Shown here: one piece after another, positions 43,961-54,534 of the stretch
How the letters are laid out: each line of letters starts with the position of its first letter
Position numbering within the stretch: the first letter of the stretch is position 1
Origin: Pilaira anomala
Taxonomy: Eukaryota > Mucoromycota > Mucoromycetes > Mucorales > Mucoraceae
DNA length: 64,000 nucleotides
Direction: 5' to 3'
NCBI GenBank assembly: GCA_025716855.1
Contig: JAIXMQ010000008.1
Coordinates: 186,001-250,000 of the forward strand
Position numbers and translations under genes: made by a program
Notes under the pieces: generated by a model
Told to the model about the DNA's origin: nothing
What the model saw: only the letters and a program-made list of their open reading frames with translations
The model's database searches: none

Positions 43961-46412
43961 TGATGAACGCTGGTGAAAGAGGGATTTTTTTCTTGTATTT
44001 ACCATGATTGTAATACAAAAACTGTTAATCATGCATTACTAAAGCATCACATGTTAGGTCGGTACAAGATATTAGGCATGGTTTTGAGTCATAATAGTTT
44101 GAAGTAAATCTAACATTAGATAAGGCGGAAAAATACTCGCACCAATTTTTTTTTCCATCACCTCACCACTGACAGGTCTGAATGAATTTTCTCCCCTATC
44201 TAATATATGCAGTCTTTGAAAAAAAAAAATAGCGTTTTCTATTGAGATTTATTAAACAATGAATCACTTCTTTCTGATAAAATTATTAGAGCATTGATGT
44301 GACTTACCATTGACAACAACGTGTTTTATGCGCGTTTCAAAGGCACTTGTTTCTTGAAACGATCCCTTGTCTAGACAGGATATGTGGTCGGATAGGAGAT
44401 TAAGACATTAGAAGTAAAAAAGATACATTTCAAAATGTATATAAATGAAAAAGAAAGTGAAAGAAAGCGAAAGAAAGTGAAAGAAAGTGAAAGAAAAAAA
44501 AAGATTTAAATAAAGCCCGTGTGAGAAATTAACATGTGAACCCAGTGACATTCAACTTTTTTTTTAAGAGACGTGTTTTTATTGTTGTTTGCAGTTATGA
44601 GTGATCAACGTGTCCTATGAGTTAATTAAAAAGTAGAATAGAAGGAGAAAGGAACTGTAATAACATTTATTTTCTTGGTATTATGTAAAGTAAAGTAATT
44701 GATTTGTGTATGTTTTAAAAAGTGGGATAAAAAAGAGGAAAATCCACTTTATGCTTTTTCCAAATAGATGGTTTGATTTTTAATAATATACCAGAAATGA
44801 ACAGCAGTAAAGCCTGCTAATGTCCTCTAAAATTCATGTTAATAAATTAAATTTGTTCTCCCTGAGCGGGTACTTACAATGCTGTTACAACATACCGATG
44901 TGTGCTGATATTATCGAGTCCTAATCCTTTAACTCCAGTAAACAATGGGATCCATTTATTTTGCTACGTCATGAGAATAAAATTTTCCCATAAATGATAT
45001 ATTGACCACAAATAAACTTTATATGCTTTGGTACAAAATGTAAAATCGTATACCACAAAGATCTTTTAAAATTGGGATCTTTGCGCAATTTTTCACACAC
45101 AAGTTTCCAGAATATTGAATGGTCTTGGCCACAGCATTTTGACCGACTTTTTCATGTTACCATGACAGAGGCAAATACATTTTTTTTTATTATTAAATTC
45201 ATTAATGGTACAAAAGCAAATATCTCTAAGCGCTTGAAAAAAAAAAATTTTTGTCAAAAACGCCAAAAAAAAAAAAACTCACGGTAAAAAGTTCAGTTTT
45301 GAAGGTGGGTAAAAAAAAACATGGGTTTTGGTTGGAATATTTTGCTTAAAAAACAAGAAGTGGGTGCCAGAGATTTTATTTTTTAAAAAGAAGTGAGATT
45401 TCCACTTTTTTTAAAAGCTGGGTGATTTAGAAAAAAATGAAAAAGTAGTGGGTGGCAGAAAACCCGTATAAGGAAATTAAGTGGGTGGTATTTAATAGCT
45501 CTCTTATTTAGATTGGCTAGTACATAACAATAACAAAAAAATTGTTACTGTACACTTTGTAATGTAAGAAAATGTATTTATGTATTGGTAATTAAATTAT
45601 ATTAATCCTTTTCATTGAGTATGATCTCGGGCTCATTATCATTTCCTCATATTTAACAAATGCTTGTTTCTCACGTAAAAAAAAACTTATCTCTTTTGAG
45701 AAAATTTTTTTCAGCTTTTGTGATGTGACTTTACTCAGCTTAGAAAATAAGAAAACAGCTATGAATACAATTCGTAGTACAGGCTATTAGCAGCTTCCAG
45801 TTGCTGCAAACTAATATCTATTGTACCAGGTGAGGTAATACATAGTACCATACACCCTCTTTAAAATTTTACTTTTTGTCTTTTAATAAACTTACCTCTT
45901 TTCCTCATTATAAAACCAGGCTAAAGTTGTAATCAGGACTCAAGGACAGGAATTAGTAGATATATTTGTTAAGTCTAAGAGCAGTTGGGATCTCGGCTCA
46001 AAATTTTGAAATAATCGGATATGCCTTGTTTAATGTAACGTAATACAAGTGGCCTAATGATCTCTTGTTTCCTTGGGTTATATCATAATTGTCCTTCTCT
46101 ATCTTTTCTTTTTTTTTTAAAAAAAGAACGCAACTTCAAGCTTTCATCATTATGGAAGAAGTGTATGATCTTCACCAGCATGCATATTGTATATTCATAC
46201 GTACGTAAAACTATTAAGTCAATGTCTGTCTATGTTAACAGACTTCTATTTCAGAATTAGAAAGTAGTGGTAAAATAAACTGGCAGATAGATTCAAATAT
46301 AGCAAACAAAGGAGGTTTAAATGATGAGAGAAATAGGTATAAAATTCTTCAATAGAATAACAAAATCTAAGCCAACGAAGTCATCTCTAATGAATAATAT
46401 CACAGCACAACA
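43961..46412. other. Repeat-rich intergenic region, no gene seen
   Basis: About 2.4 kb of A+T-rich DNA. It includes a GAAAGAAAGT-type tandem repeat at 44451-44500 and loosely repeated GTGGGTG words at 45305-45490. A short coding-like piece at 46253-46319 (INWQIDSNIANKGGLNDERN) may be a leftover N-terminal exon of the Hsp70-like gene that follows. Confidence 0.45.
44451..44500. repeat. Short tandem repeat of about 10 nt (GAAAGAAAGT)
   Basis: Four to five imperfect units of GAAAGAAAGT or GAAAGAAAGC in non-coding DNA. Confidence 0.7.
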
Positions 46413-46421
46413 GACTACCTT

Positions 46422-49400
46422 ATGTACGATGAACGAAATATGGAAATCGTATACTGGAAATGCCCACCAGAATACTATGCTCCTGAACTCAGAGAAAGAC
46501 TAGAGAATAATAGACACTGCAAAAATAGAGCTTATATAACAATCAAACATTTTATAGATAAATTATATTGCGCCTTTAAAAAAGGAAAGAACAATTGGAA
46601 TAAAAATGATTTGATTTTGGAGCTTGCAGTGAAAAATTTCATACGCGCATTGGCAAATTACATTATAGATAGCTATAGTTTCCCAACCATTCATAGTCTT
46701 ATTGAACTTCATTATGTCTGTATTGTTCCATACGAGTGGGAAGATGAAATAAGAGAAGAGTTGCTTCGTCCTATTTTTATACAATCGGGTCTCATTACAA
46801 AAACCGACCACAAAGATAGACTTTTGTTTCTTTCAGAACCAGAATCTTTTTTTTACTATACTCAACGCAATAATAGACCACGATCAGAACTTTATAATGG
46901 ATACTATCAAGTAGGAGATCACTACCTCTTGTGTAGAGTTGATGTTGATCATAAGAGAAAATCATCAATACATGTGCACTTGATAGAAGCCCAACCTACG
47001 GTGCTCAATATACCTGAAGAATTGCTTTATCCCAGAATATTATTCTCGTCGAAACTTTCATTTACTGTGGATAGTATCAAAAGTAACTTAAATTTTTTTC
47101 TAAGAGCAAAGTTATTTCCTGAAGACAACAATAGTTACAAAAACGATTATGTCGATATGATTGTGAAATATTTATATAAAAGTATTATAACAGGAATGGT
47201 AAAATTTAGACTCACTAATAATGACTGATGTAGACTTTAACGCATGATTTAATATATAGTATTTATTTGAAGAATCAGACTACACAGATTTAACTATTCT
47301 AAAGAAGCCCTGTATTAAAGTCAAAAAAGAATGGAAGTTGAATGAAACACAGTCAAAATATTTGGAGACTCTCAGTCTTTTTGATATTTGTTTAGAGACT
47401 GATAGAAAAATGATAAATACAATCAAGAAAGGTTTATATACAAGTAATAACCAAGCGAAACAATGCAAGGTCTTAATATTTCAAGAAGAGTGGGGTGTTT
47501 TAAATAAAACCTTGCATTCATTATGGTCAATAGCTATACTAGAGTATATTGCAGACTCTTTAAACTATATAAACAAAAGTATTATACGATTTGATGGCAC
47601 ATATTTCAGTCGTATAAATAAAGCATTATTAGGAGCGCAACATTACTCCCAAGAGGTTATATGTAACTCTGATATAAACTCAAGACCTCGAATTTTGCCT
47701 TCAATAGAGCCAACTTTGTCTTCCTCTGTATTTTTGGATCACAAAATAAATGCTGTATTAAATATAGGTTAGTTAAAGTGGCAAATATACTTGAGAATAC
47801 AGACTAATAACTTAAGATTGTGTTTATAGATATCTTACCTGGTTACACCCTGTTATCATGCGCATTTGTAAACAGTAATGGTATTGTCGAGAAGGTATTA
47901 GATAATCATTATTTTACGAACAATAAGATGTAAGAAAACTATTTTTATATATGCACCTGTATAGTAAAGTCTGTATGTTAAGTTTAAATTAAACTTAGTT
48001 TACCTCCACTGAAATTGTTTTACCCGGTCTCAGAAATAGCAACGCTAGTTATGAATGAAAGGTAAATCCATCCAAACACGTATCATCTTATGCTTATTAA
48101 AATTAATCTTTTTTTAAAGATGTATACCGCTCATCAACAAACATTTAAGTTATAATTTAAACTGTATGTTTGACCCAGACTATTACTTTCAAAAGACAAA
48201 AAAATTGGCAATTAAGTTTGGAGATATACTGAACGAAGGTTTTTCTTCCAAAGAAATCTTCATATCTACACAAGAACCAAAAAATATTGAAGCTTTTTTG
48301 TTATTGTACTTTGGTTATATAAATGAGATCATATTAAGTGGATTATCTACCCAACAGCTAAATTCTGACAGCACGAGGACAAGAATCGGATATCTAGTCT
48401 CGATCGAAAAAAGGTTATTAAACAGTATTGTTGGTACTAAAGAACATTTAAAAGAGCTTGTATTTGAAAGTGGTTTGGTAAAGAATAATGATGAGTACAA
48501 AAAGTTAAGAATAATAACCCAAGGTGAAGGTTTATTGCCTGCTATTCAAAAGCAAATCAATCTAGAGTTACCTATCAAGTCCTGTTTTGTAATAGCTCAA
48601 CTACATGAAAATCATGTACAGTTGACTTTAAACCAAGTGGTGACGGATGTCGGGTTGGAAGATGAAGCACAAGAAGCTATTATTTTGCAAGACAAAATTG
48701 TACCTATTGAAAATATCTACGAATCTTTATGTATTTCTATGTGGGACAAAATTTCTCGAAACACTAGCTTAATTCAATTTTGCGATTTACACTGTAGGGA
48801 TAATGAACATTTGTTTGAATTGACAGCAAAAAACAAATTTACAGAATCCTTGAGAGAGTTCATTTCAGCCAAGGTAAATGGTTTATTAATGGATAATAAT
48901 TATTCTAGCGTCGGATATGGTTTCCCTTTTAAATCATATTATAGATTTTTACAGGAAACTTAAACCTTCAAATGGACAATGTAAGAAGAATGGAATTAAG
49001 TCATACTTGTCACTGTGCGGTGAATTTATCAGTTAGGAGTATTTTAGATATTTCAATCAGGCCATTTATGTATGAAATGGCTTCTCTTATATCAAGCTCA
49101 ATAATTAATAGAGATTATTTTGGAAAATATAATGAAATTGAACATATTTTCAGCATGATACATTTTAACAGAAACCAACGATTTCACCCCATCCTTGTAA
49201 ATCTATTGAAAGAAGAATTGAATGATTTTAATAATGATGAGAAACATAGTTGGGTTTTATTAGAGGTACCGAATCAACTTTTACAGCCAGTTGTACATCA
49301 AAGACTAGTCGTATACAAAAGTTTTCAAGTAGGTGACTTGAAACAAATTTCAAACTCCAATTATGGCTTCCTTATAGATATATATCGCCTTCGTTATGGA

Positions 49401-49916
49401 GGTATAGAGCCTCTGTATAGAGATCAGAGATATTATACAGGAAGTACTTTTGAAAATAGCACTTTATTTATTTTTTTGGAAAAAGGGGATATTATAAATG
49501 ACGCAAGTGTTAATAGAGTAATTTATTTGACATTACCGCCTATCTGTCGCGAGACAGAAGTTGACATAAGTAAATTAAATTCAAAAAATAGACACCGGAA
49601 TGATATGTATATTAAATTTTTTATTCTCTTAGCCATATACACATATAAAATTGAAAGCCTAGATGGTTCAACACCCGACAGAACACTTCTTAAAAAAGAG
49701 AATGCTGATGAAAAGATAGATGTGCACACATTACTTGTGAATTTTGAGGAAATGCCTATGGAAAAGAATGAAATACCATTAATTCTCTCTGTAGAAATCA
49801 AACCTTATTCTTCCTCACTCAGTTTTTCAGCAAAAATTGTAGGTCAAGAACTTATATTAGTAGACGGCTACCCTGCTAAAGACGTAGGGACACCTATGAC
49901 TTTAACTCGTTTTTAA
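46422..49916 (+). CDS. Large degenerate Hsp70-like (actin-like ATPase fold) protein, about 1057 aa, 5' end uncertain
   Basis: Six exons in clean phase: 46422-47198, 47260-47767, 47830-47929, 47999-48061, 48120-48873, 48945-49916. The segment YVCIVPYEWEDEIREELLRP, IFIQSGLITKTDHKDRLLFL, SEPES corresponds to the Hsp70/HSPA12-like region (VPxxW......R.A...AG.......R..L.sEPEA). But the first phosphate motif (IDFGTT-like) is not found upstream, and where GGGT should stand the protein reads YLLCRVDVDHKRKSSIHVHL. The second half (VHQRLVVYKSFQVGDLKQIS, GIEPLYRDQRYYTG, FIFLEKGDIINDASVN) fits the tail of large Mucoromycota Hsp70-like proteins. With over 1000 codons open and five good introns it is hardly a plain pseudogene; it may be a non-ATP-binding derivative. 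It lies inside transposon-rich DNA. Confidence 0.6.
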
Positions 49917-50840
49917 ATATGGTTTTGTTGGAAAAATTATTTTTCAATAAAAGATAACAACGTTATTTTTTTTTAACTAAATCAATACTATTAACTGCTA
50001 GTATTAGAATTGGCCTTTTTATTATTATTATTATTACCAAGTTCTCTGTAACCTATTATACGCTCTCTAGTTAATTATTACACAAATTACTTGATATAAT
50101 ATTATTAAGACTAGAAATACATATATGATAAAGTTAAGAGATATGAATAAAAGTCATCAAGCGTAGAAATAGAATAAGTCGAGCAGATACAATTCACATA
50201 CAGTTACAGGCTAATAATTTTGCTTAAAAAGTACATAGCAAAACTACATAAATGGGGGAAGAGGAAATTGCATTGTAAACTCAACTTTTCTGTAATTTTA
50301 TTTCGTAGTTAAAAGTGTAGTTAAGAGGGTATCCATCAAATGAATGTCATTATTTATCGCATTATTTTCTTTTCGCACAGTCTTTTTTTTTATCGCGCGC
50401 TTTCTTGATTGATTCTTCTTTGATATTCATACAGCTGACTCAATGATCTGTCATTTTTAAGGGAAAAGTAAGATATATATGCAAGTTATGAAAAAAAGGG
50501 GACTTTGTACAAGTTCCTTTTCTTTCTGAGAAGTTTTTTTTGAGATGCAAATGTTTTAATGATGACGAATATAAAAAAGAGGGTCTTTTTGTTTTGACAG
50601 GTAATAAATGTCTCCTTTAGTTAGAAAAAAAAGAGAATGTTTTTTTTGCATTGAACTCACTTTTGTGAAACGTATTGGAAATTGGATACATTTTATTTTG
50701 TAGTACACTGCTGCTGCTGCTGATGCAAGTAAATTAAACCCTTATTCACCTTTTCATTACATTCGATCGAAAAAGAAGTGGGTCAAAGCGTAAAGAACAA
50801 TTGAATGACATTCTCTCTCTCTCGGAGGAAATTAAGTTTC

Positions 50841-50871
<31 letters not shown>

Positions 50872-51164
50872 ACATATTTGAAAGACAGTAATATTTTCTC
50901 ATCTCTTTCTTAGTGCTTTAATAGTTTTACCCTTCTAAAATAATCTCACGCACAAATAAAGTTTATCCATTTAGTTCAAACAAAATCCTGACTTTTAAAA
51001 CCATCAGTTGTTTTGTTGTTATTGTTGATTGATTGTTGATGAAAATCGCGTCATTTAAAAAGCTCCGTTGATTTGACGAATTTTCATATAAAGTTTTACC
51101 CCGGTTTTCACACATAATTAACTTCTTTTTTTCTTTTCTTTTTCCTATTAAAAAAATAATAATT
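49917..51164. other. Intergenic region, no gene seen
   Basis: A+T-rich, with a T run at 50847-50871 and a CTGCTGCTG microsatellite near 50709. The last 60 bases are the CT-rich leader of cysteine synthase. No coding region. Confidence 0.5.
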
Positions 51165-52510
51165 ATGAACCCTTTACGTTTACTTGCACGTCGTGCTTTT
51201 TCAACTGTTCATCCTGGAAGTCGTCCTGGTGTAAAGTGTTCATTTTGAAGCGCCCAAGAAAAAAAAAACTGACATTCCTCTTCCTCTCTTTTTCTTATTG
51301 TAGATTACAAATGGCTTTATTGGAGCTATTGGTAATACACCTCTTGTAAGTTTTTTTTTTTATAAAAAGAAAAATTAAACAAGAGATACTTAAATTATGT
51401 AAAGATTCGTTTGAACAGACTCAGTGAGGAAACTGGCTCTGAAATTTTAGCCAAAGCAGAATTCATGAATCCAGGTGGATCTGTCAAGGATCGTGCAGCC
51501 TTGTTCGTTGTAAAGGATGCAGAGGAAAGAGGATTAATTCAACCTGGTGGAACAGTTGTTGAAGGTACTGCAGGTAATACAGGTATTGGATTAGCTCATG
51601 TGTGTCGTGCCAAGGGATATAAATGTGTTATTTACATGCCCAACACTCAGGTACGAAAAAAAACACATTTTTTTTTTACATAGTATAATAATAGCAGTCG
51701 TAATTTTTATTATAGTCTCAGGAAAAAATTGATTTATTACGTATGCTTGGAGCTGAAGTTCATCCAGTACCTGCTGTAGCATTTGATAACCCAGAGAACT
51801 ACAACCATCAAGCCAAGCGTCATGCAGAATCACTCTCGAATGCAGTCTGGACCAATCAATTCGACAATACAGCAAACCGACGTGCGCATATTGAAACAAC
51901 AGGACCCGAAATCTATGCTCAAACAAATGGAGAGGTAGATGGATTTGTATGTGCTACAGGTACAGGTGGTACACTTGCAGGTACAGCACGTTACCTTAAG
52001 GACGTCAAGGGAGATCAGGTCAAGATCTTCTTGGCTGATCCTCCTGGATCTGTGCTTCATAGTTACTTTACCAGTGGACATAAATTGTTTGAACGTAGTG
52101 GATCTTCTATTACCGAAGGTATTGGACAAGGTCGTATCACAGACAATTTAAAGCCAGATGTCGATATCATTGATGGTGCTTTGAATATCCCAGATGAAGA
52201 GACGATCAAGATGCTTTATCGTTTATTGGATGAAGAGGGTATTTATCTTGGTGCTTCTTCTGCTCTTAATGTAGTTGCTGCTGTTGAGATGGCAAAGCAA
52301 CTTGGTAAGGGTAAAAAGATTGTTACGATTTTATGTGATGGTGCTTATAGATATCAATCTCGTCTTTTCAGTAAGTTTTGCATTTTTAAAGTATTGATTG
52401 TTAAAAGTAATTAAATTGATTATGTTTCATTAGGTCGCAAGTGGTTAGAATCCAAGAACTTGTCAACTGCAATTCCCGATCATTTACAAAAATATGTTGT
52501 CTTACCATAA
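51165..52510 (+). CDS. Cysteine synthase (O-acetylserine sulfhydrylase type, PLP-dependent), 361 aa
   Basis: Five exons: 51165-51230, 51304-51345, 51405-51650, 51716-52370, 52434-52510. The enzyme makes cysteine from O-acetylserine and sulfide. PLP lysine motif [11 protein letters not shown], phosphate and substrate loops [12 protein letters not shown] and [17 protein letters not shown], and late [10 protein letters not shown] are all present. The N-terminus ([18 protein letters not shown]) is Arg-rich and fits mitochondrial targeting. The first splice uses GGT|GTAAAG rather than G|GTGTAA because only this keeps [14 protein letters not shown] in frame. The insertion [20 protein letters not shown] and the C-terminal RKWLESKNL resemble the fungal second cysteine synthase type (YGR012W-like). 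Confidence 0.94.
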
Positions 52511-52877
52511 AGGAGAGAAAGAATAATAATAAAATCATAGATGTATTAAATAAAGGGAAACAATTCCGTCTTTTTTTTTATGTAAGTGAGTGGGTCTGGA
52601 TTTAATAACAAAAAAGATCCCGAGTCTATTTAATTTTTTTTGGAGGGGAGGTGGGGGGGGGGGGGGTAACAACTAAAAGCCCAGATGCACGTTAAGTAAA
52701 ACCTTTCAAACTACAGAAAAATCGGCTTTTCAAAGATCCAAAACTGGTAGAAAATTCATGTTTATGATTTGTTGTATCCCGCGTTCTATTTTTTTTTTGT
52801 TAAAAAGGGAGTGAGGTAGGATTTTTTCTACTTTTTCTTTCTTTTTGTTTCTTCATTCTCTCCTTTTAATAATAACA
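52511..52877. other. Intergenic region with poly-G tract
   Basis: Contains a G-rich stretch (52643-52666, including a run of 13 G) that stands out in this A+T-rich DNA. No gene. Confidence 0.5.
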
Positions 52878-53591
52878 ATGTCAACCAACTATTTGCCTTC
52901 TATCTTTCATGGTGGTAAAAGCAAGACATTATCAAAGCGATCGACCATCACATCCACAAAGCCATTGGAAGAAATGCAACCTTCACATCCACGCAGTACG
53001 ACAATATCTAAAGTAAAACGATTTGGATCTTTACTTGTACGAAGTAATACAAAGAATGATAGAAGAAGAAGAGCTGATACTATCTTTCCACCTCAAATTG
53101 ATACGAATAGTAGTGCCTGGTCATCAACACAAGAAAGTTTGGTTTCTTCAACAGATACCAATATCTCTACAGATGATGATGAAGAAGAGGTCATGACACC
53201 TACTAGTTCTATGGTTTCACACATGTTTGAAGAAGATCGATCGCAGACAGCAATTACAAATATCAATAGTTCATATCATAGCAACAGTAGTTTACATCAT
53301 AGCAACAGTATGGTAGTAACACCATCACCAACCCCACCTGAAACCATAGAAACCAATCAATCTGTAGATGACAAAGCAATGACATTCGATGACAAAGAAA
53401 TCACTAAAGAAGAACAACCGGATCCAGAGCCGAAAATCATTGATCCAGACACTTTAAGTTCGGTATCGCTGGTTCGATATCATTTAGAAATGGCCATGGC
53501 TGAAATTGATCAAGAGATTGATGATGAATTAGAAGCTCAACGTGAACACATGTTGAAAAACATTCAAGCTAGACCTACTTTATCATTTTAG
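52878..53591 (+). CDS. Ser/Thr-rich acidic protein of unknown function, 237 aa
   Basis: Single exon. I chose the ATG at 52878 (MSTNYLPSIFHGGKSKTLSK) over one 33 nt upstream because the upstream part codes hydrophobic residues out of the pyrimidine-rich leader. The protein is mostly disordered: basic Ser/Thr/Lys N-terminus with KRFGSLLVRSNTKNDRRRRA, acidic DDDEEE stretch, Pro/Thr-rich middle, and a helical C-terminus (VRYHLEMAMAEIDQEIDDEL). No domain is recognised. The many Ser-Pro and Thr-Pro pairs and the RRRR cluster suggest a phosphorylated regulatory protein, which is only a guess. Confidence 0.75.
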   Translation: MSTNYLPSIFHGGKSKTLSKRSTITSTKPLEEMQPSHPRSTTISKVKRFGSLLVRSNTKNDRRRRADTIFPPQIDTNSSAWSSTQESLVSSTDTNISTDDDEEEVMTPTSSMVSHMFEEDRSQTAITNINSSYHSNSSLHHSNSMVVTPSPTPPETIETNQSVDDKAMTFDDKEITKEEQPDPEPKIIDPDTLSSVSLVRYHLEMAMAEIDQEIDDELEAQREHMLKNIQARPTLSF

Positions 53592-54534
53592 AAAAAACTT
53601 TCACCTTTTGTACCATTAGTTATATACATTGTACCTGCTTAATAAAAAAAAAAAAATTCATTTTATATACATTATTTATTTGTAAACAAACGGATTTTAT
53701 TTTTTTCGGAGAGGCGTATAATAGTTTTAAAAAAATAACTCGGGTAAATGAATTCTTGGTTATATCATTGTGTGTGTTCTATATATAAAGCGTGTTGTCA
53801 CTTTTTTTTTTTGCCCCCCTCTTTTCCCTCTTATGTAGTTATATAAAGAAAACAAGTTATAATTTAACTTTTTTCTCCTTGTTTGTTTCTCTCTCTCTCT
53901 CTTTGTTTTTTCTTTATTTAACAACAGTACTGTAATAAAAGAGTTAGTAAATAAACCTGCAATTATATTAGCTCGTGTCGGCTTAGTTATTGCTTTATAG
54001 TAGTTTGCTATAAATAGAAGGCATACGAGTTAATATCAAGTTATACATACTATCCCTTACCCTAAAACCGAAATTCATTATTTCTTGTACATAAAACGGG
54101 ATTCATTCTATAATTAAGCATAAACGCGCTTTTATTTGTTAAATAAATGAATTTCATCAAAAGATGCACATACATTAGAATAAAAAAAAAATATTTGGCA
54201 TTTGCCTAAAAGGTTAATTGGATATTTTTGACACCTAAACAGGATCGGAACACCTAACGTGTAGTCCAAAGTATATTATATGATGTGCAATTAAGACAGA
54301 CAGAGAATACTGTATAGCATTTTAATTGTAGTTCGTAGCTCGTTTGTGTTCTCTCTTTTTCTTTCTTACGTAATTCATCAATGGCATGTCACTATCAGAG
54401 AAGGAATGCTTCACACACTCGAAAAAGAAAGAAAATCTTTTAGTTGGAATACCGCATTTTTTTTTTTAAACCTCAAATCGTGTTTTTTTCTTTTTTTATC
54501 ACCTTTTTTCACAAACATACAGAATAAATACAGA
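53592..54534. other. Intergenic region upstream of the cullin gene
   Basis: No gene seen. A CT microsatellite at 53890-53903 and a T-rich leader just before the cullin start. A plus-strand frame at 54346-54579 is leader and intron sequence running into the first cullin exon in the same frame, not a separate gene. Confidence 0.5.

Noticed and set aside
52845..52877. Upstream ATG for the Ser/Thr-rich gene
   Set aside because: It would add 11 mostly hydrophobic residues from the CT-rich leader; the next ATG sits in a better context (ACAATGTC).
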